Position numbers and translations under genes: made by a program. Below, piece after piece: positions 27,979 through 40,760 of a stretch of 42,103 nt of DNA. The stretch spans positions 1 to 42,103 of the forward strand of contig CACCYQ010000005.1 of the NCBI GenBank assembly GCA_902550285.1. Reading direction: 5' to 3'. The number at the start of each line of letters is the position of its first letter. Position 1 is the stretch's first letter. The notes beneath the pieces were generated by a model, which saw nothing but the letters and a program-made list of their open reading frames with translations, did no database searches and had not been told where the DNA came from. This stretch comes from an uncultured Pelagibacteraceae bacterium (GTDB lineage Bacteria > Pseudomonadota > Alphaproteobacteria > Pelagibacterales > Pelagibacteraceae).

Positions 27979-29103
27979 TTATGAAACTAACTGCCTTTGA
28001 TAAATATTGGCACTCATAACTATACTAAAACCTATCATGGTTGCCAGCATTGAAGATCCTCCGTAAGACATGATTGGTAAAGGAGATCCAACGATTGGCA
28101 ACAGTCCTAAAACCATACACATGTTTACCGAAATATATATGAAAATTGCTGAAGCAAAACCAAAGCAAAATAATCTTCCAAAAAAACTTCTTGATTGATA
28201 TCCTATTCTTATAATTCTAAATATCATTATCGCGTAAACTAATAATAATACTAATGAACCTAAAAATCCGAATTCTTCTGAAAATAAAGTGAAAATAAAA
28301 TCTGTATGTTTTTCAGGTAAAAATTCTAAATAACCTTGAGTTCCTTTTAAAAATCCCTTTCCAAATAATCCTCCAGATCCAACTGCTATTTTAGATTGTA
28401 TTATTTGATATCCGGCTCCAAGGGGATCTTTATCAGGATTGAAAAAAGTTAATATTCTTAATTTTTGGTAAGGTTTTAAAAAAGAAATTACAAATGGTGT
28501 AGAAATAATAAATATTAAACTGCTGTATACAAAGTATTTTACATTTACACCTGCTAACCACAAAACCATCAAACCACTTAGGGCTATTAATATTGAAGTA
28601 CCCAAATCAGGTTGTGCTACTACTAAAAATATTGGAATAATTAATATTACTATTGGAATAGCTAATGAAATAATTTTATTAACGTTATTAATTTGTACTC
28701 GATGATAATATTTTGCAAAACATACAATTATAGCAATTTTCATTAATTCAGAGGGTTGCAAATTTATAAAGTATAAATTAATCCATCTTTGTGAACCTTG
28801 AGCTGTCACTCCATAAAAAGAAGCTGCTATTAATAATAATAAAACTATTATATAAAAAACATATCCTGTAGCGTGCCAAAATTTTATATTAACAAAAGAC
28901 ATGAAAATCATTAATGAGAAAAAAATTATAAATCTTAAAATATGATTTTTAGTATGGTAAAGTGCATCTCCACCATCTGTAGAGTACATTGCAAAAATAC
29001 TTATAATTCCAATAATTAAAATGCAGATCAATAATGTAAAATCAAATGATCTTATTTTTTGAAAAAACGTTAATTGATTTGAATAATGAAATTGCTGAAG
29101 CAT
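27979..29103 (-). CDS. rodA: rod-shape determining protein RodA (SEDS glycosyltransferase)
   Basis: SEDS hallmarks: QPSELMKIAIIVCFAKYYH, VVAQPDLGTSILI, FLPEKHTDFIFTLFSEEFGFLG, PIVGSPLPIMSYGGSSMLA. Confidence 0.96.
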   Translation of the reverse strand: MLQQFHYSNQLTFFQKIRSFDFTLLICILIIGIISIFAMYSTDGGDALYHTKNHILRFIIFFSLMIFMSFVNIKFWHATGYVFYIIVLLLLIAASFYGVTAQGSQRWINLYFINLQPSELMKIAIIVCFAKYYHRVQINNVNKIISLAIPIVILIIPIFLVVAQPDLGTSILIALSGLMVLWLAGVNVKYFVYSSLIFIISTPFVISFLKPYQKLRILTFFNPDKDPLGAGYQIIQSKIAVGSGGLFGKGFLKGTQGYLEFLPEKHTDFIFTLFSEEFGFLGSLVLLLVYAIMIFRIIRIGYQSRSFFGRLFCFGFASAIFIYISVNMCMVLGLLPIVGSPLPIMSYGGSSMLATMIGFSIVMSANIYQRQLVS

Positions 29104-31070
29104 TAAACTTTTACACCTTTTTGGTTAGTAGTTTTTTCTCTTAATTCATGTCTATCAATTATTAATTTAAACAATTTTTTTGCTATAGGAGCTGCTGCTT
29201 TACTTCCTGAACCCCCGTGTTCAACAAGCACACTCAATGCATATCTTGGTTCTTTGTAAGGACCAAAAGCAACAAACCATGCATGGTCTCTATCTTTGTA
29301 AGGAATTTGGTAAGTTTCTAAATCCAGCTCTCTTTCTTCCTCAGTTATTCTTTTTACCTGAGAAGTTCCAGTTTTTCCTGCATATTGATATTTTGGATCG
29401 TCAATTCTTGAACCATAAGATGTTCCATAAACTTCGTTTGTTGATCTAAACATTGCATCTAAAACAAATTTTATATTTTCATGATTTCTAACCAGAGACT
29501 TATACTTTGTTTTTTTTCTCAATAAATCACCCGTCACATTAAACAATGTATCTTTTCTTTTTTTTATTTCATCTTTGGCTTGAAGCATTTTTTTTCTTAT
29601 TTCTTCAGCAGATTCTTGGTTTTTGTTTATAGTAATTCTTGGATATATTTTATAACCTCCATTTGCTAACTGCGCAGTCATTAAACATAATTGCAGCGGG
29701 TTAGTTTGAATGTAACCTTGGCCAATACCAGTAATAATTGTTTCTCCCAAATACCAATTTTGTCCGATATTTTCTTTCTTCCATTTAGTAGAAGGAACAA
29801 CGCCTTTTTTTTCATTAGGAAAATAATCACCAAGAACCTGTTTCCCTAGTCCAAATTTCATTGCAGTTTCATTTAATCTATCGACACCAAGCAATCTTGA
29901 AGCTTCATAAAAATAAATATCACATGATTGTTTAATTGCATTTTTTAAAGACATATATCCATGACCCTTTTTTTTCCAACAGTGATAAGTATGTCCATAC
30001 ATTTCAATTTTACCTTGGCATCTCACCTGCATTTTTGTACTTAATACATCATTTTCTAAGGCTGAAAGTGCAACAATAGGCTTTATTGTGGAGCCAGGAG
30101 CGTACAATCCTGATAATGTTTTATTTAGCAAAGGTTTAAGTGGATCTTTTTTAATTTCATTCCATTTTTGAAAATCAACTCCATATAAAAATAAATTAGG
30201 ATCAAATGCAGGAGAAGAATTCATAGCAATAATTTCTCCAGTATAAATATCCATCACACTTATAGAGCCAGCTTTATCTTTAAGTAGTTCTTGCGTGAAC
30301 TTTTGTATTTCACTATCAATAGTTAATTTTATTGTTTTTCCTTCTTCTCCTTCAATATAATCAATTTGATTAATTCTTTTTCCATAGGCATTTACCTCAT
30401 ATCTCTGAATGCTGTTTGTTCCAATGAGCTCATTTTCAAAATTTTTCTCTAGACCAGATTTCCCGACTCTTAAACCTGGGACATTTCGTTGTTTTATTAT
30501 TTCGCTATTATTTAGGTCTTCTTTACTTACTTGCGCAACATATCCTAAAACATGGGTGTAACTTTTGCTATAAGGATAGCTTCTTCCAATAGTTATAATA
30601 GGTTTTGCACCAGCTAAATCATGAAGGTAATAATTTATTTTTGAAAATTCTTCCCAGCTTAAATTTTCAGAAACAATTAAAGTTTCCCAGGGCTTTTGCT
30701 TATTTTTTTTCTTAATTAATTTTGCTAGTTTTGCATTATCAAAACCAAGGATATCTCTAAGCCTTACCATCAGATATCTAAAATCCTCAACTTGTTCTGG
30801 AATAACATGTAATTGATAAACTTCCAAATTTCCTGCTATTGTGTTTCCAAAGTAATCTAAAAATTTACCTCTTACAGGTGGTAATCTAGATTCTCTTAAT
30901 CTGTTTTTATCTGAAAGTGTTAAATATTTTTTGTTTTCGCTTATCTGTAAAGAAAAAAGTCTTCCAACAATTCCTGTAAATACAACTGCTTTGGCTAATG
31001 AGAAAATAAACATTCTTCTGTTTATTGTGCTCAGCTTTCTAAAAACTGTATTGCCGCCTTCTTCAATCAT
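29103..31070 (-). CDS. mrdA: penicillin-binding protein 2
   Basis: SLQISENKKYLTLSDKNRLRESRLPPVRG; active-site SxxK (APGSTIKP), SCD, KTGTSQ. Confidence 0.96.
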   Translation of the reverse strand: MIEEGGNTVFRKLSTINRRMFIFSLAKAVVFTGIVGRLFSLQISENKKYLTLSDKNRLRESRLPPVRGKFLDYFGNTIAGNLEVYQLHVIPEQVEDFRYLMVRLRDILGFDNAKLAKLIKKKNKQKPWETLIVSENLSWEEFSKINYYLHDLAGAKPIITIGRSYPYSKSYTHVLGYVAQVSKEDLNNSEIIKQRNVPGLRVGKSGLEKNFENELIGTNSIQRYEVNAYGKRINQIDYIEGEEGKTIKLTIDSEIQKFTQELLKDKAGSISVMDIYTGEIIAMNSSPAFDPNLFLYGVDFQKWNEIKKDPLKPLLNKTLSGLYAPGSTIKPIVALSALENDVLSTKMQVRCQGKIEMYGHTYHCWKKKGHGYMSLKNAIKQSCDIYFYEASRLLGVDRLNETAMKFGLGKQVLGDYFPNEKKGVVPSTKWKKENIGQNWYLGETIITGIGQGYIQTNPLQLCLMTAQLANGGYKIYPRITINKNQESAEEIRKKMLQAKDEIKKRKDTLFNVTGDLLRKKTKYKSLVRNHENIKFVLDAMFRSTNEVYGTSYGSRIDDPKYQYAGKTGTSQVKRITEEERELDLETYQIPYKDRDHAWFVAFGPYKEPRYALSVLVEHGGSGSKAAAPIAKKLFKLIIDRHELREKTTNQKGVKV

Positions 31071-31584
31071 CGCTTTTACCTTTAAAAACTATTTTTTTAT
31101 ACATCTCAAAAATATATGAAAAAAAATAATAAAGAAGAAATGTAAATAAAATATTTGTAGCTATTTCATAATAGTTAACTTCAATTAAAAAAAATGTAAT
31201 TAACATTAAATAATTAATTGCTGTAACTACCATTACTGTAAAAAGAAAAAATAACCACTCGTTAATTAAATTTGGTCTTAAAGTAATGTTTCTTAAATAA
31301 GCTGCAAAACCACAAATTAATAAATACGTTAAACCACTTGTGCCAATTGGAAAACCTATTACTACGTCGTTAAACAATCCGGCTATAAATATATAGCCAT
31401 AGCTTAAAGTTTGGGCTCTTTTTAAACTCCAATAAAAAATTAATATGAAAGGAAAATTGAATGAAAAATATTTATAATTTAAATAATTTAAATCAAATTC
31501 ATTCATTACCGAGATATATAATAATATTAATGGTCCAAAATTTAAAATCTTTCTAAATATTGATGATTTGGTTTGAATGGCCAT
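31063..31584 (-). CDS. mreD: rod-shape determining protein MreD
   Basis: Small multi-TM protein between mreC and mrdA; YIFIAGLFNDVVIGFPIGTSGLTYLL. Confidence 0.88.
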   Translation of the reverse strand: MAIQTKSSIFRKILNFGPLILLYISVMNEFDLNYLNYKYFSFNFPFILIFYWSLKRAQTLSYGYIFIAGLFNDVVIGFPIGTSGLTYLLICGFAAYLRNITLRPNLINEWLFFLFTVMVVTAINYLMLITFFLIEVNYYEIATNILFTFLLYYFFSYIFEMYKKIVFKGKSDD

Positions 31585-32430
31585 TTAGTTTTCCTCAGCT
31601 GAAAATGAAACTAATTTTATAAAATTCAGTTGCGAAAGATCTGAAAAAAAAATAATAGAATAATTTTCTTCATCTAATTTTTTTACTTTTCCAATAGGAA
31701 TTCCAGATTTAAATATTCCTCCAGATCCAGATGTATAAACTATATCATCTTGGTTCACGCCAGACCCTTCTTTGAAATATTGCAAATATCCATTATTTTT
31801 TCCTGTGCCTGATAAGATTGATTGAATGTTGCCTGGTTCTATTGATACTGGGATTTTACTATTTAAATCTGATAACAGCAAAGCTCTGGAAGTTGAATAG
31901 TTTACTTCAACTATTTTACCAACTAAATATTCTTTATCTAATACAGCCATTCCAATTTGAACATCATCTTTACTACCTTTGTTGATAATTATTGATCTTA
32001 AAAAGGGACTATTTTTATCTAATAAAACTTTTCCAATTAATTCTTCAGAATTATTAATATATTCGTCTATTAAAGTTCTTAATCTTTTATTTTCTTCAAT
32101 AATAAATTTTGTATTGTATTCTTTGGATTGTAATTCTTTTAAATTTTCTTTTGTAGATTCATAATCCCTATAAAGTTCAAAATGATCTTGAATTGCTCTT
32201 CTAGAGTTTAGAATTTGTTTTTCGGGGATAGATGCAATAAATGATGCTCTATAAACTACTTCGTTTAAAGATAATTTAAGATAATTTATTGCAGAAAAAT
32301 TAAATCTACTTAGGACTATTAACAATATAGAAAATGTTATTAAAAAAAATAAAGAGAATCTTTGTTGATTATCCCTTTTTAAAAAAGCAGATCTAATAGC
32401 TATTACGAAATCGTCTCTGCTCGCTGCCAT
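31585..32430 (-). CDS. mreC: rod-shape determining protein MreC
   Basis: N-terminal TM, coiled coil, VLLDKNSPFLRSIIINKGSKDDVQIGMAVLDKEYLVGKIVEV. Confidence 0.93.
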   Translation of the reverse strand: MAASRDDFVIAIRSAFLKRDNQQRFSLFFLITFSILLIVLSRFNFSAINYLKLSLNEVVYRASFIASIPEKQILNSRRAIQDHFELYRDYESTKENLKELQSKEYNTKFIIEENKRLRTLIDEYINNSEELIGKVLLDKNSPFLRSIIINKGSKDDVQIGMAVLDKEYLVGKIVEVNYSTSRALLLSDLNSKIPVSIEPGNIQSILSGTGKNNGYLQYFKEGSGVNQDDIVYTSGSGGIFKSGIPIGKVKKLDEENYSIIFFSDLSQLNFIKLVSFSAEEN

Positions 32431-32436
32431 AATAAA

Positions 32437-35059
<2,623 letters not shown>

Positions 35060-35106
35060 ATGTGTAATTTTTCGGTAAACAAATATACAATCTATAATAG
35101 ATTTTG

Positions 35107-35157
35107 CAAAATAATTGTTTAATTATTTTGAATTATATAACCATTTTGAACGGTTAT
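35107..35157 (-). terminator. candidate tandem hairpins after the VTC-domain gene
   Basis: ATAACC/GGTTAT (35137-35142/35152-35157, overlapping the stop), then a 10-bp perfect stem CAAAATAATT-gttt-AATTATTTTG (35107-35130). Confidence 0.35.
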
Positions 35158-35828
35158 GAGTAAAACTTTGGAGTCTCAAAAGCTGAATTAACAAATTTAG
35201 AATTTTTTGACAGTCTCAAAGTAATTTCTTTTAAATTTTCTCTTACATACTTGTCCATCTTTGTTAAATATTTAAGCTCCAAAATTGTAACAAATGAAAA
35301 ATTTTTTACTAAATTTAATTGGCTATTATTTTTTAAAAATATACTTTTTAAATTATAGTCTACGGTAGCTCTAATCATTCCATTATTAGAAATAAAATAC
35401 TCCCTATCATAATGGGTGCTTAATAAAGGATATATTGTTTTTTTATTTTTAATTTTATTATTTATTACACTTTTTATAACTTCTAAATTATTTTGATTGG
35501 GAAACTTAAGGTTATTTAAATCATTAATTTTAATACTAATTTTTTTTGTCTCAGAGCCTTTTTTACTTTTAATTTCTAGTAAAGGATTTAATAATTTTTT
35601 TTCTTCATCATACCATCTAATTCTAACTTTCTTTTTGTTACTAACTCCATCTAAATTTTGTTTAATTGAAGAATAGTCTAAACTATCAAAGTAAATTGAA
35701 TTTACATTTCTTTTAGGATACTGCGACATAAAAAATAATTTAGATCTTATTAGGCAATTAATTAAGCTTAGATAGTTTCCACTTTTGAAAATCCATTTTC
35801 GCTCAAATCTATTTACTTTATTCATCAT
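35154..35828 (-). CDS. VTC-domain (polyphosphate polymerase-like) protein
   Basis: NRFERKWIF, NSIYFDSLDY, KKVRIRWYDE, LLEIKSKKGSETKK, ELKYLTKMD: VTC-type tunnel-fold motifs. Confidence 0.82.
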   Translation of the reverse strand: MMNKVNRFERKWIFKSGNYLSLINCLIRSKLFFMSQYPKRNVNSIYFDSLDYSSIKQNLDGVSNKKKVRIRWYDEEKKLLNPLLEIKSKKGSETKKISIKINDLNNLKFPNQNNLEVIKSVINNKIKNKKTIYPLLSTHYDREYFISNNGMIRATVDYNLKSIFLKNNSQLNLVKNFSFVTILELKYLTKMDKYVRENLKEITLRLSKNSKFVNSAFETPKFYS

Positions 35829-35832
35829 TCAG

Positions 35833-38445
35833 TTATTGCTTTAATAAAAACAATTTTTTTTCATAAACTATTGGAAGAATTTTTTTTGTTTCCATTACTA
35901 TAGGCATATCATCAATTATAATATTTGATTTTTTATCTTTAATCCACTTGGTATAAGAATTTTTAATTTTATAATTTTTTACAATTAAGGAACCGTGATT
36001 ATATTCCTTTTTTTTTTGATATGCCGCAAATGGAATCTGAACACCATCAAAATTAATATCTGTTGAATATACCTCTGAGCCATCTTTGCTAATAATTCCT
36101 GCATGAGAATTTATTCCGTTAATTTTTGAAATTTTAATTTTTGAATTTTCTCCGACACTTACTAGCTTATCATTTACATTATTAAATTTTAAGTTGTATA
36201 TAAATGCTTTTGATCCTGAAAAATCGATTGCATCATTTTTAACGTTTTCAAAATTTGCAGAAGTTATTTCACCATTACTAAAATCAATATCTATTGCATC
36301 TGAAATAATATTTTTGTAGCTACTATCTTCAATTTTAAAGGAAGATCTAAATATATTAATTGCATCTTCAGAATAAATATTTTCAAAAGTGGCATCTTTA
36401 ATTTCAGCTTTTGTTTGATGAAAATTAATTGAACCGAGAATTAAAAATTCATGAATTAAATTTTGATTAATACCTGATAAATAAGAAAATTTTGTATTTT
36501 GAATTTTTGAAACTTCGATATTATCACTAATGAGAATGCCTCCACCTAAATTATTTTCTTCTCCAGTTATAATTACCTTTCCTTTTTTTCCACCTATAGT
36601 CCAAGATGAATTCGATATTATGAAAGCATTGTTAGTAAGAATTATTTTTTGATTTGGTTTTACAATAACTTTATATCCTTTGGGAATATAAAGGTTTTTA
36701 TCGATAGAAATTTGATTGCCTTTTAAGAATAATTTTCCATTTTTTTCAACAAAATATTTATTAAACATTTTAGATTCTGGGTTATTAAATTTTTTATATT
36801 TATAATCAGAATTTATATGATCTATTTTTAAAACAATTGAATTTCCATTGAATTTATTGACAAAATTTACATGGGTACAACTGGAGTCTTTCGCTAATTC
36901 TGTTGGTAAATAAACAGTTGTATTTGAAAAATTATTTAATCTTTTGTTAATATTAATTTCAAAATTATTGTTATTTTTACTACATATAAATGTGTTTATA
37001 AATAATTCTCCATAATGTTTGGAATGTCTTTTTATCAAATATTCAGAATTATTTTCTTTTATAACTTGAATATTTCTTTTAATTTTTATTTTACTTTGAA
37101 TATTTTTTGCTTGATGGAAAAAGTCATTTAATGAAAAGTAATATAAACCTGATCCATAGTTCCTGCTGTTATCGTAGTAAAAATAATCTGAATAAATATG
37201 GGAGTTGATTTCATTTATTTTTTTTAAATTTTTCTTTAAAAATTTATCTGTATATTTTTTTGAACTTATAGTTGATAAATTTTTTATGTATAGATCGTAA
37301 AAATTTTGATTTAAATTTTGATCTTTAAAAAAAAATCTATTAATCCAGGTTAGAGATTCTTCATCAAAATTTTGTGGATCTGATATAATGTCAATCAAAA
37401 TTCTATTATCATAATTTGTATTATATTTGTGGTAGTTTGGTTTTAGCCTATGTCCATCAAAAGGTATTGGTTCGAAAAGTCCATTAATTGGATTGTAGTA
37501 AAACTTAACACTCTTTAATAATGCACCGTGAAGGTTTGATGTCATATCAACAATCGCAAAATAAGCTGACCACTTTTCTAAATCAAATATATTTTCTGCG
37601 CTTTCCGTTCCATTAAAAAAATCTCTTAATTTTTGAGATGCAATTCTTGCTATAGAATTATTTTCTGGTCTAGCCCAATAATTTTTATTATAAATTTCGA
37701 AAACAGGATTGTTAATGTCATCTAAAACATCTTCGTCTATACCAAATATTGGTCCGTTTCTTCTTTCATTTCTTTCAATTAACTCTTTTCCAAAACCTTC
37801 TTCAATTACATAAAGTCCTAAATTCTCACCGTTTATATCTAGATTAACAAAATCATATTTTATTTTTATTATATTAAAATCTTTTGCCATCTCATGAAAT
37901 ATCCACTCATGTATATAATTTCTTAATCTTGGTTTTTGAATTGAAAATTTCTTTATTCCAAAAAGATATTTATTTCTATCTAGTTCTACTTTGTAAGAAG
38001 ATTTTTTTTTTTCTTCGAAATGAGCTTTTCTATCGCCTTTAAGTCTTATATCACCTCGATATTTCTTTCCCTCAAAAATTATATTTGCTTTTACTCTCGG
38101 TATTAATTCTGTTGGACCTAAATCTCCCCTATCAATCGCATTTTTCCTAAAATTTTCTATTATAAGAACGTCTTTAAATTGTATTTCCATATCTATCTTA
38201 TTAATTTTATAAAAATTACTTTTAAAAGCTTCTAATCCTATTTTTGGTAGGAACAAATATTCATATCTTCCAGCTTTCGAAAAATAAATCAGGAAACTAT
38301 TTTTTGCTTTAACAAAAGTATATGAATTTATTATAAATCCAAGAGATATAGATCCAAGAATTAAAGTTACTACAAAATAGATAAGCAAAAATTTATTTGC
38401 TGAAAGTATATATTTTTTTTTATCTTTCTGCTCCTTTAGGATCAT
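35833..38445 (-). CDS. CotH-like kinase domain protein with C-terminal right-handed beta-helix region
   Basis: 870 aa. N-terminal TM; CotH-like RLKGDRKAHFEEKKKSSYKVELDR, FVNLDINGENLGLYVIEE, PIPFDGHRLKP; C-terminal parallel beta-helix-like repeats. Confidence 0.72.
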   Translation of the reverse strand: MILKEQKDKKKYILSANKFLLIYFVVTLILGSISLGFIINSYTFVKAKNSFLIYFSKAGRYEYLFLPKIGLEAFKSNFYKINKIDMEIQFKDVLIIENFRKNAIDRGDLGPTELIPRVKANIIFEGKKYRGDIRLKGDRKAHFEEKKKSSYKVELDRNKYLFGIKKFSIQKPRLRNYIHEWIFHEMAKDFNIIKIKYDFVNLDINGENLGLYVIEEGFGKELIERNERRNGPIFGIDEDVLDDINNPVFEIYNKNYWARPENNSIARIASQKLRDFFNGTESAENIFDLEKWSAYFAIVDMTSNLHGALLKSVKFYYNPINGLFEPIPFDGHRLKPNYHKYNTNYDNRILIDIISDPQNFDEESLTWINRFFFKDQNLNQNFYDLYIKNLSTISSKKYTDKFLKKNLKKINEINSHIYSDYFYYDNSRNYGSGLYYFSLNDFFHQAKNIQSKIKIKRNIQVIKENNSEYLIKRHSKHYGELFINTFICSKNNNNFEININKRLNNFSNTTVYLPTELAKDSSCTHVNFVNKFNGNSIVLKIDHINSDYKYKKFNNPESKMFNKYFVEKNGKLFLKGNQISIDKNLYIPKGYKVIVKPNQKIILTNNAFIISNSSWTIGGKKGKVIITGEENNLGGGILISDNIEVSKIQNTKFSYLSGINQNLIHEFLILGSINFHQTKAEIKDATFENIYSEDAINIFRSSFKIEDSSYKNIISDAIDIDFSNGEITSANFENVKNDAIDFSGSKAFIYNLKFNNVNDKLVSVGENSKIKISKINGINSHAGIISKDGSEVYSTDINFDGVQIPFAAYQKKKEYNHGSLIVKNYKIKNSYTKWIKDKKSNIIIDDMPIVMETKKILPIVYEKKLFLLKQ

Positions 38446-39155
38446 AATGAAAGATCATCATTATATGCTAAAATCACTTTTGAATTTGGGAATTTCTTTT
38501 TTATTTTTCCAGTCACAGAAGTTAGTTCTTCAAAAGTTTTAGGTTTTAAATCTAAATTAATATTTGTACTTTGATTTGTTCGTGACATTGAAATAAATCT
38601 TAACTCTTTTGCAACTTTTTTAATTTCATTCATAAGATAATTTATTTTCATATCTGAGATATTTTCTTCTATAATAATTCCAAGATTGATTTTTTCTTTA
38701 AGATCATTTTTAGAACTCTTCAAATAGCCTGAATAGATCATTATTATTAATAAAGAAAATAAGATTCCCACAGAAATAATAATTAATTGATTAGCGCCAC
38801 AACCTAAGCCAATAGCTATAATTAAAAATAAGTATACTAATTCCTCTGGTTCTTTAATTGCTGCTCTAAATCTTACAATTGATAATGCTCCAACTAATCC
38901 TAAAGAAAGAGCCAAAGAGCTTTTTACAATCATAATTACAATACAAGTCGTGACCCCCAATATTACAAAATTTTTAGAAAATTCTTTTCTATTAGAAAGT
39001 GTTGAGGAGTATTTAATATAGAACAATTGTACTAGAAAACTTAATATCGCTGCACATAGCAGGCTTATTATAAAACTCGGTATATCTATTTGGATATTTT
39101 GGTTGATAAAAAAATTATTAAGATCTGCTCTTGTTAAATTTTGTAATGTTTCCAT
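38442..39155 (-). CDS. DUF4956-family membrane protein
   Basis: TM segments with SLALSLGLVGALSIVRFRAAIKEPEELVYLFLIIAIGLGCGANQ, the DUF4956 hallmark; 4-nt overlap with the CotH gene. Confidence 0.82.
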   Translation of the reverse strand: METLQNLTRADLNNFFINQNIQIDIPSFIISLLCAAILSFLVQLFYIKYSSTLSNRKEFSKNFVILGVTTCIVIMIVKSSLALSLGLVGALSIVRFRAAIKEPEELVYLFLIIAIGLGCGANQLIIISVGILFSLLIIMIYSGYLKSSKNDLKEKINLGIIIEENISDMKINYLMNEIKKVAKELRFISMSRTNQSTNINLDLKPKTFEELTSVTGKIKKKFPNSKVILAYNDDLSL

Positions 39156-39170
39156 ATTAATATTTTATTA

Positions 39171-40211
<1,041 letters not shown>

Positions 40212-40760
40212 CTATCTAAATGTATCAGCGCCTCTGGTCATTGCAACGGCACCTGTTCTTGATAAACTAATCAAGCCTAGTCTTTTTAAATTTTTTGCCA
40301 TCAAGTCTATTTCCCTTCTCATTGCAGTTATTTGAATAACGCAAGATTTGTTAGTTTTATCCAATATTACAGCGTTATACTTTTTACAAGCATTTAAAGC
40401 TTTTTTTCTTTTAGAGTTATTGCCCACTACTTTAAAAAGTGCCATTTCTTTAAATATAACCTTTTTGTCATTTCTCATGAAATCTGCAACTTTATGAACG
40501 GGCACTAGTTTTTTTAGTTGAAGTTTTATTTGTTCTATAACTTGGGGTGTTCCAGTGGTTACAATTGTAATTCTCGAAATATTTAATTTTGGATCGACTT
40601 CTGCAACAGCTAGGGATTCTATATTGTATCCCCTTCCAGAAAATAACCCAACTACTCTTGCTAAAACTCCTGCTTCATTATCTACCCAGACTACTATTAT
40701 ATGGGTATCTAATTTGCCTTTCTTTCCAGGTATGCTATATGCCGATTTTGCTTTTGCCAT
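40212..40760 (-). CDS. ilvH: acetolactate synthase small (regulatory) subunit
   Basis: ACT domain: HIIVVWVDNEAGVLARVVGLFSGRGYNIESLAVAEVDP. Confidence 0.95.
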   Translation of the reverse strand: MAKAKSAYSIPGKKGKLDTHIIVVWVDNEAGVLARVVGLFSGRGYNIESLAVAEVDPKLNISRITIVTTGTPQVIEQIKLQLKKLVPVHKVADFMRNDKKVIFKEMALFKVVGNNSKRKKALNACKKYNAVILDKTNKSCVIQITAMRREIDLMAKNLKRLGLISLSRTGAVAMTRGADTFR

